NCBI GenBank assembly: GCA_023436525.1
Contig: JAEZIW010000179.1
Location: forward strand, 1-26,632
Origin: Bacillota bacterium
Lineage (GTDB): Bacteria; Bacillota; Clostridia; Christensenellales; SZUA-584
Direction: 5' to 3'
Length of the DNA: 26,632 nucleotides
Part shown: in pieces, positions 14,583 to 22,247 of the stretch
Numbering within the stretch: position 1 is the first letter of the stretch
Layout: each line of letters opens with the position of its first letter
Notes under the pieces: model-generated
The model's database searches: none
The model's input: the letters and a program-made list of their open reading frames with translations, nothing else
What the model was told of the DNA's origin: nothing
Translations under genes and position numbers: made by a program

Positions 14583-15398
14583 TTAAATCCGTTCCAAGAA
14601 CCCGTCGATCACCGTCTGAATGCGGTCTGCCGCAACGCGCCCCGTCTCCATCACTTCCTCATGCGTCAGCGGCTGATCGAGTATGCCTGCCGCCATGTTT
14701 GTGATGCAGGAAATAGCAGCTGATTTCACACCCGCATGCGCCGCCGCGATAATCTCGGGCACAGTGGACATACCGACCGCATCTGCGCCCATAATGCGCA
14801 GCGCTTTGATTTCCGCCGGTGTTTCATACGACGGACCCGACATCATGGCGTACACGCCCGTTTTCAGTTCGATGCCGTTAGCATCAGCCGTATCCGTCAG
14901 TGCCTTGTTGAGCGCTTTGTCGTATGCGTACGACATATCCGGAAAACGCGGGCCGAATTCGTCTATATTGGTACCGACCAGCGGATTGAAGCAGGTAAAA
15001 TTGATATGATCCGTTATCACCATAATATCACCGGGTTTAAAGCCTGTGTTCACGCCGCCTGCCGCGTTGGTAAGCAGCAGCTTTTTAACGCCGAGCATAA
15101 TCAGCGCGCGCAGCGGAATCACTGTTTCGGCAGCCGAGTGGCCTTCGTAGCAGTGAAAACGCCCCTGCATGCACACGACGTTCTTGCCGTGCTTACGCCC
15201 GAACACCAGCCGTCCCGCATGGCCGGGTGCTGTCGACACAGGGAAACCCGGAATGGACGTGTACGGTACCGTCTGTACGTTTTCCATGGTATCGGCATAA
15301 TCCCCAAGGCCGCTGCCCAGCACCACACACACATCGGGTCTTTGGTCAGTCAGTTTGCTGAGCGTTATAAATGCAACATGTATTCTTTCCGCTGTCAT
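14583..15398 (-). CDS. punA: Purine-nucleoside phosphorylase (trimeric type)
   Basis: The enzyme splits purine nucleosides with phosphate to base and (deoxy)ribose-1-phosphate. It has 271 residues, the size of the trimeric, mammalian-like PNP family. The N-terminal VVLGSGLGDYAD gives the phosphate-binding site. The GRFHCYEGHS, LTNAAGGVNTGFKPGDIMVITDHIN and SGPSYETPAEI blocks are canonical. The later MSTVPEIIAA and CITNMAAG(I) complete the base-binding site. GGAGG lies eight bases before the ATG. It starts 3 bases after the deoB stop, so the two enzymes act in sequence: the sugar-1-phosphate made here is isomerised by DeoB. A terminator follows. Confidence 0.95.
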   Translation of the reverse strand: MTAERIHVAFITLSKLTDQRPDVCVVLGSGLGDYADTMENVQTVPYTSIPGFPVSTAPGHAGRLVFGRKHGKNVVCMQGRFHCYEGHSAAETVIPLRALIMLGVKKLLLTNAAGGVNTGFKPGDIMVITDHINFTCFNPLVGTNIDEFGPRFPDMSYAYDKALNKALTDTADANGIELKTGVYAMMSGPSYETPAEIKALRIMGADAVGMSTVPEIIAAAHAGVKSAAISCITNMAAGILDQPLTHEEVMETGRVAADRIQTVIDGFLERI

Positions 15399-15401
15399 GG
15401 T

Positions 15402-16565
15402 TTATTCCTCCGTTATTTCATGCAGAAATGAAGTGCCCGCCTGCCAATTGCTCAGGCCGAAGAATTCGGCGGCTGTGGCCGCAATGTCGGCAAAGGTGCC
15501 GCGTGTGCCGATATCCGCGCCGGGCTTCACACGGCCTCCCCAAACAAGTATCGGGACATACTCGCGCGAATGGTCGGTGCTTGCCGTTGTCGGATCGCAC
15601 CCGTGATCCGCCGTGAACACAATGATATCGTCCGGCTTCATGGCCGCCAGCATTTCGGGGATGCGTGCATCCAGTGCCTCCAGCGCTTCTTTGTAGCCCT
15701 TCACATCGTTGCGGTGGCCGTAAAGCATATCAAAATCCACAAGGTTCGTAAAAACCAGCCCGTCAAAATCCTGCTTGATCGCGTCCACTGTTGCCTTGAT
15801 GCCGGCATCGTTACTGTGCGTGTGATTGCGCATTGTCAGCCCCACGCCCGCAAAGATATCCTCTATTTTACCGATGCCCATCACCTCAAGGCCCGCATTT
15901 TTTACAGCTGTGAGAATTGTCTCACCCGGCGGTTCAAACGAGAAATCCCGGCGGTTCTGCGTGCGCTCAAAGTGCCCCACCTCACCGATAAACGGCCGCG
16001 CGATCACGCGTCCCACGCCAAGGTCGCCCGTCAGCATGCGTCTTGCTGTTTCGCAGATTTCATAAAGTTCAGACAACGGCACAACAGCTTCATGCGCTGC
16101 AATCTGAAACACGCTGTCGGCCGATGTGTAGACAATGAGCTTGCCTGTTTTTATATGCTCCTCACCCAGCTGCCTGATGATTTCCGTGCCGGAGGCCGGG
16201 TAGTTGGCCAGTGTGCCTCGCCCCACGGCTTTCTCGAAGTCTTGCATAAAGTCCTGAGGGAAACCGTGCGGGAACGTCGGGAACGGCTTGTCCATGATCA
16301 GGCCGCTGATTTCAAAGTGGCCGCCCGTTGTGTCTTTGCCCGGAAAATACTCGGCGGCTATGCCGTAGGCGCCGGTCACATCGCCGTCGCAGGGCAGATT
16401 CTTTAGCTTGCACAGCCCCAGCCGTTTTAAATTCGGTATGCTGATATCGGGATAAGCGGCGATGATGTGCCCGAGCGTATCCGAGCCTTCATCACCGAAA
16501 CGGGCCGCGTCGGGCATTTCGCCTGCGCCCACGCTATCCATCACCACTATAATGAATTTTGCCAT
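15402..16565 (-). CDS. deoB: Phosphopentomutase
   Basis: DeoB isomerises (deoxy)ribose-1-phosphate and -5-phosphate, linking nucleoside breakdown to the pentose phosphate and glycolytic pathways. The protein has 387 residues, as usual for the alkaline-phosphatase-like bacterial enzyme. The metal-binding start MAKFIIVVMDSVGAGEMPDA, the DTTGGHFEISG segment and the C-terminal FTADHGCDPT(T)...STDHSREYVP block with the metal-binding Asp and His residues are all intact. AGAGG lies six bases before the ATG. It is first in a deoB-punA pair. The only promoter-like signal is an extended -10 (TGA CATAAT, 16615-16623) at the edge of a palindromic repeat. Confidence 0.97.
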   Translation of the reverse strand: MAKFIIVVMDSVGAGEMPDAARFGDEGSDTLGHIIAAYPDISIPNLKRLGLCKLKNLPCDGDVTGAYGIAAEYFPGKDTTGGHFEISGLIMDKPFPTFPHGFPQDFMQDFEKAVGRGTLANYPASGTEIIRQLGEEHIKTGKLIVYTSADSVFQIAAHEAVVPLSELYEICETARRMLTGDLGVGRVIARPFIGEVGHFERTQNRRDFSFEPPGETILTAVKNAGLEVMGIGKIEDIFAGVGLTMRNHTHSNDAGIKATVDAIKQDFDGLVFTNLVDFDMLYGHRNDVKGYKEALEALDARIPEMLAAMKPDDIIVFTADHGCDPTTASTDHSREYVPILVWGGRVKPGADIGTRGTFADIAATAAEFFGLSNWQAGTSFLHEITEE

Positions 16566-16618
16566 GCGGTTCCTCTCTTTCAGCCGAAAAAGCTTTTGAT
16601 TTTGAAAGAAACTTATTA

Positions 16619-16742
16619 TGTCATTCGATCACTTTATAGTGAGGAGCCAAGCGGCGACTGTGTGGTGGAATGGAATCCTCTTTTGCAGCGCACATTTCAT
16701 GGTATTCCGGTTCACTTCGCAGTCGACAGGCTCGAAATGACA
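16619..16742. repeat. Imperfect palindromic, MITE-like intergenic repeat (124 bases)
   Basis: The ends TGTCATTCGA (16619) and TCGAAATGACA (to 16742) are near-perfect inverted repeats. Internally GCGACTGTGTGGTG...GGAAT on the left matches the complement of ATTCC...CACTTCGCAGTCGA on the right, so the whole element can fold on itself. Ends of the TGTCATT type mark a widespread kind of short intergenic repeat in clostridial and other genomes. I see no second copy and no target-site duplication. Short open frames here are not credible genes. Confidence 0.6.
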
Positions 16743-16867
16743 AAACCTATTTTTTCGCCAGCCTGCACAGTTATCTATCGGCGGCTGTTCCCAATCTGCC
16801 TCTGTGCGGCAGATTGAAAAATAAAGCTTCTATGAGGCCTTGGTCTTACTATATTATACAATAACAC
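16743..16867. other. Gap remainder with a perfect 9-bp dyad
   Basis: Of the 336-base gap between deoB and the gcvH-like gene, this part holds CAATCTGCC-TCTGTGC-GGCAGATTG (16792-16816), a perfect 9-bp stem with a 7-base loop. A-rich sequence follows on the plus strand and no T run follows on the minus strand, so it is not a standard terminator. I see nothing else here. Confidence 0.35.
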
Positions 16868-16893
16868 AAGGCTGCTCCAAACGGAACAGCCTT
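16868..16893 (-). terminator. Probable weak terminator after the gcvH-like gene
   Basis: AAGGCTG-C-TCC (16868-16878) and GGA-A-CAGCCTT (16883-16893) form a 10-bp stem with one mismatch and an AAAC/GTTT loop, 8 bases after the stop codon. The T content after the stem is poor (GTGTTATTGTAT), so efficiency is uncertain. Confidence 0.5.
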
Positions 16894-16901
16894 GACGCAA
16901 T

Positions 16902-17231
16902 TCATTTCTTTACCGTCCACTCACCGATGTCGGCCTCGCCCTCAAAAGTCACCTTGAAAAGCCATGTATCCTTTTGAGATATGATGTCCGGCATATCATA
17001 AACAGAATCGTTGACGGACGAAATCGTACCGTTGACCGGTGCGTGTACCTCGCTGACCGCCTTGATTGACTCGACCGTGGCACAGGGCTGACCTTTTTGC
17101 ACATCAAGCCCGATTACCGGCAGCTCTATATAGACAACATCTCCCCTGACCGATCTGCAATCAAGACCCACAGTCGCTGTATGCGTACTGATGATGACCC
17201 ATTCGTCCTGCGATGTCAAATACGTATTCAT
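16902..17231 (-). CDS. Short GcvH-like lipoyl-domain protein
   Basis: The protein (109 residues) resembles the H protein of the glycine cleavage system, which carries a lipoyl group between enzyme partners. It shows EWVIIS, ATVGL near residues 10-23, GDVVYIELPVIG at 30-41, and the lipoylation loop ESIKAVSEVHAPVNG with the acceptor Lys57. Standard GcvH proteins have about 125-130 residues; this one ends at the W-L-F-K segment and lacks most of the C-terminal helix. No gcvT, gcvP or lipoyl ligase gene is adjacent, so its partner is unknown. AAGGAG lies ten bases before the ATG. It is the last gene after cysS and a small membrane protein. Confidence 0.8.
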   Translation of the reverse strand: MNTYLTSQDEWVIISTHTATVGLDCRSVRGDVVYIELPVIGLDVQKGQPCATVESIKAVSEVHAPVNGTISSVNDSVYDMPDIISQKDTWLFKVTFEGEADIGEWTVKK

Positions 17232-17291
17232 GACACAGATACTCCTTAGTCAGGCTTAGTATTATCCTATGCATGAAAACAATTGTTTGTT

Positions 17292-17600
17292 TTATTTTTT
17301 CTTCAGATATTGTTTAAACCGTTTTCTGAACAGCACGACATAAACGATGACACCAGGCAGTATGGTTCCAATTTCAACAAAGTAAACCCATTCGTAACCC
17401 ATATAATCTAAAACGCCAAACACCAGAGCGAGCGGCCCGAATATCCAGCAAAACTGACGAAGCATTTTATCAGCCTCTTCCTTCATCGCTTTTGGATAAT
17501 CGTTCTTAAACGCAGGGCCTTTCCCCGTAAACGCCGAATAGAGCGCGAACACGCCGAATATGATCATAAAAACGGCCATCATTTGATTCATGCCTTCCAA
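17292..17600 (-). CDS. Small membrane protein of unknown function
   Basis: This 102-residue protein has a hydrophobic N-terminus (residues 6-24, MMAVFMIIFGVFALYSAF), a charged middle segment (KNDYPKAMKEEADKMLR) and two more hydrophobic stretches (about 50-66 and 72-92), then a very basic end (FRKRFKQYLKKK). That predicts three membrane spans. I do not recognise the family. The best start is TTG at 17600, with AAGGGG eight bases upstream; the next ATG at 17591 has GGAAGG too close to it. It lies 12 bases after cysS, so it is probably co-transcribed with it. Confidence 0.7.
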   Translation of the reverse strand: MEGMNQMMAVFMIIFGVFALYSAFTGKGPAFKNDYPKAMKEEADKMLRQFCWIFGPLALVFGVLDYMGYEWVYFVEIGTILPGVIVYVVLFRKRFKQYLKKK

Positions 17601-17612
17601 AACTTGTACCCC

Positions 17613-18989
17613 TTATCTTCTGCTTATTTTCACGCCATCCGGCGTATCTTTTAAATCGTATCCAAGTGCGCTCAGTTGGTCTCGAATGGCATCCGATTTG
17701 GCAAAATCCCGCGCTTTGCGGGCCTGCTGGCGTTCCTCGGCCATTGCGGCAATCTCAGCGGGAATCTCTTCGTCTTCCGGCACAACGCCCAATACATCAA
17801 GCACCTTATCCAGCGCGTCCAAAGCTTCCTTTGCGCTTTTTGCGCCATTGCCGTCTTCAAAGGCATGGTTAATATCACGTATGTATTCAAATATAACGCC
17901 TATGGCTTCTGCGGTATTTAAATCATCGTCCATTGCCGCTTTAAACCGGTTTTCCAGCGCACACACATCCTTCGTTATGTCCGTCGTATCCGCACTGCCC
18001 GTGGCGATGATGTGCTTCAAATTGTCCCGGCAGTTTTTAATACGCGCCATCGCGGATGCGGCCTGCATAATCAGCTCTTCACTGAAGTTGACCGGGTTGC
18101 GGTAATGCGCAGAAAGCATAAACAGCCTGACAACCTTTAAATCGTATTTTTGAGCGATATCGCGCACCGTGAAGAAATTGCCCTTTGATTTAGACATTTT
18201 TTCATTGTTGACATTGATATAGCCGTTGTGCATCCAATACTTTGCGAACGGCTTGCCGGTGGCTGCTTCCGACTGCGCGATTTCATTTTCATGGTGAGGG
18301 AAAATCAGATCCTGCCCGCCGCCGTGTATGTCGATCGTGTCGCCGAGGTATTTCATGCTCATCGCGCTGCACTCGATATGCCAGCCCGGCCGGCCGTTAC
18401 CCCACGGGCTGTTCCAACTGTCTTCACCCGGCTTAGCGGCCTTCCACAGCGCAAAATCCTCAGGATTTTTTTTCACCTCTGTCACGTCAATACGGGCGCC
18501 CGCCTGCAAATCTTCCAGCGACTGCCCGGAAAGCTTACCGTATTCGGGAAAGCTCGATACATCAAAATAAACATCGCCGCCCGATTCATACGCGTGACCG
18601 CTCTCAACGAGCATTTCAACCAGTTTGATGATATCTTCAATGTGCTCGGTCGCTTTCGGATGCACGGTAGCGGGCGTGATGCCAAGGCCTTTGGCATCCT
18701 TGAAATATTCTGCGATAAACTGTTCGCCGAGCGCTTTCAGGCTGATGTTTTCCTCAGCGGCTCTGTTTATCATTTTATCATCCACATCCGTGAAATTCTG
18801 TACGAAAGTCACATCCATACCGGTGTATTCAAGATACCGGCGCAGTGTATCAAAAATGATAAACGGGCGTGCATTGCCGATATGAAAATAATTATAGACC
18901 GTGGGGCCGCAGGCATAGATTTTCACCTTGCCGGGCTCCAAGGGAACAAACTCTTCTTTTGTACGCGTCATTGTGTTATAAAGCTTCAA
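17613..18989 (-). CDS. cysS: Cysteine-tRNA ligase
   Basis: CysRS charges tRNA-Cys with cysteine in the cytoplasm. The protein has 458 residues. The class I signature HIGN is at 36-39 and KMSKS at 264-268. The zinc ligands are visible as Cys27 (ACGPTVYN), Cys207 (HIECSAM) and His232-His233 with the following Glu (PHHENE). A C-terminal DALR-like anticodon-binding region and the basic tail follow. The start is TTG at 18989: MKLYNT matches the family N-terminus, GGAAG lies eight bases upstream, and a stop just upstream in frame excludes a longer form. The leader is about 30 bases, so no T-box is present. Confidence 0.98.
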   Translation of the reverse strand: MKLYNTMTRTKEEFVPLEPGKVKIYACGPTVYNYFHIGNARPFIIFDTLRRYLEYTGMDVTFVQNFTDVDDKMINRAAEENISLKALGEQFIAEYFKDAKGLGITPATVHPKATEHIEDIIKLVEMLVESGHAYESGGDVYFDVSSFPEYGKLSGQSLEDLQAGARIDVTEVKKNPEDFALWKAAKPGEDSWNSPWGNGRPGWHIECSAMSMKYLGDTIDIHGGGQDLIFPHHENEIAQSEAATGKPFAKYWMHNGYINVNNEKMSKSKGNFFTVRDIAQKYDLKVVRLFMLSAHYRNPVNFSEELIMQAASAMARIKNCRDNLKHIIATGSADTTDITKDVCALENRFKAAMDDDLNTAEAIGVIFEYIRDINHAFEDGNGAKSAKEALDALDKVLDVLGVVPEDEEIPAEIAAMAEERQQARKARDFAKSDAIRDQLSALGYDLKDTPDGVKISRR

Positions 18990-19024
18990 ACCTTACACTT
19001 CCATTCTTAGCTGTTGATCGCATC

Positions 19025-19054
19025 ATTATATTATATGCGGCGGCCAAAAGTCAA
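19025..19054 (-). promoter_or_regulatory. Promoter of cysS
   Basis: On the minus strand, TTGACT (19049-19054) and a perfect TATAAT (19025-19030) are 18 bases apart. The -35 overlaps the stop codon of the rhodanese lipoprotein gene. Confidence 0.75.
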
Positions 19055-19701
19055 TTGACGCCTTGTTTGTAATCCTGCCATTCAGCATAGCCCTCGGCCA
19101 AATTGTACACCTCTTTGAACCCTGCATTTATGAGTATTTGAGAAGCAGCCACACTGCGGTTGCCCGATGCGCAATAGACCAGCACTTTATCGTACCCTTT
19201 GATTTCATCAAGGCGGTCAGACAGCTCGTTATGCGGTATCAGCACGGCACCATCAATATGGCCTGATTCGTACTCATACTTTGTTCTCACATCAAGCAAT
19301 AGAAATTGCCCCGTCATTGCTTCTTCAAACGCCTGCGCATCCACGCTTTTGTATACATTTGTGTCAGCGAGTTCTTCGATGATGAGCTGTCCTGTTTCGG
19401 TTCTGTTTTCCGTCGTAACAGTGATGTTGAAACTGCCCGTTTTAACGGCTTTAAATGTTACCGAAACTTCGTCACTGCCGCTTTGCTCCGCTTCATAATC
19501 CGGCACGCTGAGCGTTACGCTGCCGCTGCCTGTAAAAGAAAGCGTCACCGTCTCGCCGCGGTAGGCGTGCACATCGGAAAATCCGCTGCTGATTTTGATG
19601 GCGCGCCCGCCGTTTTCGATATTTCCGTCTGCCGACGGTTTGGCTTCACATCCGCTGAGCAGCAGCAAAGCTGCCGCCATGTATATCCAATATTTCTTCA
19701 T
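19051..19701 (-). CDS. Rhodanese-domain lipoprotein
   Basis: This is a surface lipoprotein of 216 residues. The signal peptide ends in the lipobox LLSGC, with the lipidated Cys18. Residues about 32-110 form a beta-rich, Ig- or cupredoxin-like region (KAVKTGSFNITVTT) without visible copper ligands. A rhodanese domain follows (about 115-216): LLLDVRTKYEYESGHIDGAVLIPHNEL, then the active loop CASGNRS at 177-183 with nucleophile Cys177, and LAEGYAEW. Single-domain rhodaneses transfer sulfane sulfur or sense redox state; outside the membrane the substrate is unknown. AAGGAG lies seven bases before the ATG. It follows ftsZ after a weak terminator and precedes cysS. Confidence 0.9.
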   Translation of the reverse strand: MKKYWIYMAAALLLLSGCEAKPSADGNIENGGRAIKISSGFSDVHAYRGETVTLSFTGSGSVTLSVPDYEAEQSGSDEVSVTFKAVKTGSFNITVTTENRTETGQLIIEELADTNVYKSVDAQAFEEAMTGQFLLLDVRTKYEYESGHIDGAVLIPHNELSDRLDEIKGYDKVLVYCASGNRSVAASQILINAGFKEVYNLAEGYAEWQDYKQGVN

Positions 19702-19763
19702 TGCTAATCTCCTTCCTTACTGAACGTTCTGTTACTTATTTAACAATATCGTTTAGACAACAA

Positions 19764-19783
19764 TGCCCGCTTTTCAGCGGGCA
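19764..19783 (-). terminator. Probable terminator after ftsZ
   Basis: TGCCCGCT-GAAA-AGCGGGCA (minus strand) is a perfect 8-bp stem with a GNRA loop, 6 bases past the ftsZ stop codon. The following TTGTTGTCTAA is only moderately T-rich, so read-through into the rhodanese gene is possible. Confidence 0.6.
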
Positions 19784-19789
19784 CTTGCT

Positions 19790-20947
19790 TTAAAAATCTT
19801 TTTTTACGCGCTTGCGTCTTAAAAACGGCGGAATATCGAGTTCATTGCCCGTTTCAAAACCGCTGAGCGATGTCGGTTTCTTTTCCGGTCTGACGGGAAT
19901 GAAGATATCGTCGTCGTCCGAGCTGTTGTGGAAATCCAGCTCTTCACGCATAGGCTTTGTCGGCTGTGGCTGCGGATTTATTTTTCTCGGCGCACCGCTG
20001 AAGCCCGTTGCGATAACGGTAATGCGCACCTCGTCTTCCAGCCTGTCGTCCGTGTCCGCGCCGAAGAAAATGTTCGCCTCAGGATCAGCCGCCTGACGAA
20101 TCAGGTTGGCCGCTTCCTCAATCTCAAGCAGGCTCATCGTGGGATCACCCGTAACGTTATACAAAATGCCGCGCGCGCCTTCTATGCTGGTTTCTAGCAA
20201 CGGGCTTTGAATAGCCTGTTTGGCGGCATCCATCGTTTTGTTGTCACCATACCCAACGCCGATGCCCATATGCGCGACACCGCGCTCCATCATAACGGTG
20301 CGTACGTCCGCAAAATCAAGGTTCACGAGCGCGGGCTTAACGATAAGATCTGTAATGCCCTGTATGCCCTGCCTTAGCACATCGTCGGCTACTCGGAACG
20401 CCTCCAGCATTGATGTGCCTTTGCCGATAACCTGCAGCAGCTTATCGTTCGGGATGGTCACGATCGTGTCCACAACATCCGTAAGCTGTATATGACCTTC
20501 CTTCGCGCGTGTTAAACGCTGGCCGCCCTCAAACAAAAACGGCATCGTCACCACGGCCACCGTCAGTATCTTTTTCTGCCGCGCGATTTCGGCAATCACA
20601 GGCGCAGCGCCCGTGCCCGTTCCGCCGCCGAGCCCCGCCGCGATATAGATCAGATTCGCGCCGTCAATGATTGAATTCAGTTCATCAATACTTTCTTCGG
20701 CAGCGCGGCGCCCAATGTTTGGGTCTCCGCCAACACCAAGGCCGCTGGTCAGCTTTTCGCCGATCTGAATTTTGTTTTTTGCTCTTGAGAGCAGGAGCGC
20801 CTGCTTGTCCGTATTAACGGCATAAAACTCAGCGCCTGTCACCCCATGATCAATCATGCGGTTGACCGCGTTGTTACCGGCGCCGCCCACACCGATGACC
20901 TTAATTTTGGCTATGCTGTCTTGCTCAATATCAATCTCTAATGGCAT
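19790..20947 (-). CDS. ftsZ: Cell division protein FtsZ
   Basis: FtsZ is the tubulin-like GTPase that forms the division ring. The protein has 385 residues. It shows the G-box VGVGGAGNNAVNRM near residues 18-31, AVNTDKQAL, the tubulin signature GGGTGTG at 107-113, and the T7-region NLDFADVRTVM. After a short Gln/Pro-rich linker (about 315-370) comes the conserved C-terminal peptide LDIPPFLRRKRVKK, the docking site for FtsA and other partners. The ATG at 20947 has AAGGGGGG upstream. It lies 24 bases after ftsA. Sporulation genes sometimes found next to ftsZ in Bacillus (spoIIGA, sigE) are not here. Confidence 0.99.
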   Translation of the reverse strand: MPLEIDIEQDSIAKIKVIGVGGAGNNAVNRMIDHGVTGAEFYAVNTDKQALLLSRAKNKIQIGEKLTSGLGVGGDPNIGRRAAEESIDELNSIIDGANLIYIAAGLGGGTGTGAAPVIAEIARQKKILTVAVVTMPFLFEGGQRLTRAKEGHIQLTDVVDTIVTIPNDKLLQVIGKGTSMLEAFRVADDVLRQGIQGITDLIVKPALVNLDFADVRTVMMERGVAHMGIGVGYGDNKTMDAAKQAIQSPLLETSIEGARGILYNVTGDPTMSLLEIEEAANLIRQAADPEANIFFGADTDDRLEDEVRITVIATGFSGAPRKINPQPQPTKPMREELDFHNSSDDDDIFIPVRPEKKPTSLSGFETGNELDIPPFLRRKRVKKDF

Positions 20948-20971
20948 ATTTGCCCCCCTTATTCGAAACGC

Positions 20972-22159
20972 TTAATCGAACATCTTTTTCGACAGGCGTT
21001 CCAGTAACGCTATACCGCCTGAGCCGCTGTGATATTTGGCTTCAAAAACATAGTCCAGCATTGCGAGTGCCGAGTAATAGTTGGGCGTTGAAAGCTGCGG
21101 CGCTTCCATAACCGAAATGCGCACCTGCCGCTTTAACAGCCCCTGAAGCATGTCTTTGGCACCCTTCATCATTGCTATCCCGCCACCGGAAAGATAAATG
21201 CGTGTTCGTCTCGCTATATTGATCGGGCTGTTTTCAAATACCCTGCCAATAAGCTGACAAAGATGCTCCACCCTCGCATCGATGACCTCTGAAACGAGCG
21301 CGTGGCTGAATCTTTCCAGCCTTCCGGACCGTTGTCTGGCATAATCATATAACTTTGTGCCAGTATTTTCAAGACCGAAAGAATACCGTTTTTTTACTTG
21401 CTCCGCCATATCCACGTCCAGATTCATCACGATCGACAGATCGTTTGCTATCTGCATGCCGCCGGCGTTTATTGTTTTATTATATACAATTGCGTCGCCG
21501 TAGACAACTGTGACATTTGTATCATAATATCCGACATTGATGAGCACGCTGCTGCAGTCACGTTCTTCGCTCGGAACGAGAAAAAGGCTTTCCGCGAGCA
21601 CCTCGGGTATATATGCGGCGGCTTTAACGCCTATTTTTTGCAGCAGGGCCGTCGTATCTTCTATAAACTCGTTTTTTGCAAAAACCAGCGATACAATACC
21701 GTTAAGCTCATCCGCCGGCGCGTCAATCACATCGATATAATGATGGCCGTCGTCCAATATAAAATAAACGGGCGACGAATTCACCACCGTGTAAAGCGAA
21801 TCGTCATATCCCTGTTCGGCGTTCTCAATCAGGCGCTCAATATCCCGTTCGGTGACCCGGCCGCCTTCAACCTTGGTACACCCCTCCTGACAAACCACCT
21901 TGCTAAACACACCGGGAACGCCGACAAATACTTCCTTGATCCGCTTCCTTGTTTTTTTTTCGGCAATCGAAATTGCTTTTTCTACGGCTTGCTCAACATT
22001 TGAGGGCTTTTGCCAGCGGCCGTTCTTAATTCCTTCGTATTTTGCCTCGCCGGCTCCGAGTACCTCAAAACGTCCCATCGATTTTTCACGGCCGATCACG
22101 CACATGACCTTCGACGTGCCAAACTCGACGGCAGCCGTCACATTTTTCATAGCCCGCAA
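20972..22159 (-). CDS. ftsA: Cell division protein FtsA, divergent clostridial type
   Basis: FtsA tethers FtsZ to the membrane and recruits division proteins. At 395 residues it is somewhat short. The actin-like fold is visible as VEFGTSKVMCVIG (11-23, phosphate 1), KTINAGGMQIANDLS, and the adenosine-site RIYLSGGGIAMMKG. The phosphate-2 loop, GGGTTD in model FtsA, reads INVGYYDT (207-214). A short amphipathic C-terminus LLERLSKKMFD suits the membrane-targeting helix. The start shown is TTG at 22159, with GGGG five bases upstream; the ATG three codons later (22150) is the alternative. A separate promoter with a dyad lies upstream. Confidence 0.92.
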   Translation of the reverse strand: MRAMKNVTAAVEFGTSKVMCVIGREKSMGRFEVLGAGEAKYEGIKNGRWQKPSNVEQAVEKAISIAEKKTRKRIKEVFVGVPGVFSKVVCQEGCTKVEGGRVTERDIERLIENAEQGYDDSLYTVVNSSPVYFILDDGHHYIDVIDAPADELNGIVSLVFAKNEFIEDTTALLQKIGVKAAAYIPEVLAESLFLVPSEERDCSSVLINVGYYDTNVTVVYGDAIVYNKTINAGGMQIANDLSIVMNLDVDMAEQVKKRYSFGLENTGTKLYDYARQRSGRLERFSHALVSEVIDARVEHLCQLIGRVFENSPINIARRTRIYLSGGGIAMMKGAKDMLQGLLKRQVRISVMEAPQLSTPNYYSALAMLDYVFEAKYHSGSGGIALLERLSKKMFD

Positions 22160-22203
22160 GATATCCCCTCAAAAATAAGAAAAACAAATTAATACTCAAA
22201 TAT

Positions 22204-22231
22204 ATAATACCATGTTTATGGTAAATGACAA
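22204..22231 (-). promoter_or_regulatory. ftsA-ftsZ promoter with dyad in the spacer
   Basis: On the minus strand, TTGTCA (22226-22231) and TATTAT (22204-22209) are 16 bases apart, with TGG directly before the -10 (extended form). TACCAT-AAAC-ATGGTA (22208-22223) is a perfect 6-bp dyad that fills the spacer and overlaps the -10, a natural place for a repressor. The dyad is too weak and short of T to be a good terminator. Confidence 0.6.
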
Positions 22232-22247
22232 TATTTTTGATCTAATT

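Noticed and set aside
16792..16816. Perfect 9-bp dyad as terminator
   Set aside because: No T run follows on either strand within reach.
16670..16864. A 64-codon plus-strand open frame in the deoB-gcvH gap
   Set aside because: It overlaps the palindromic repeat, has no ribosome site, and its sequence resembles the chance frames such repeats create.
18990..19050. T-box leader for cysS
   Set aside because: The promoter leaves only about 30 bases before the start, too short for a T-box.
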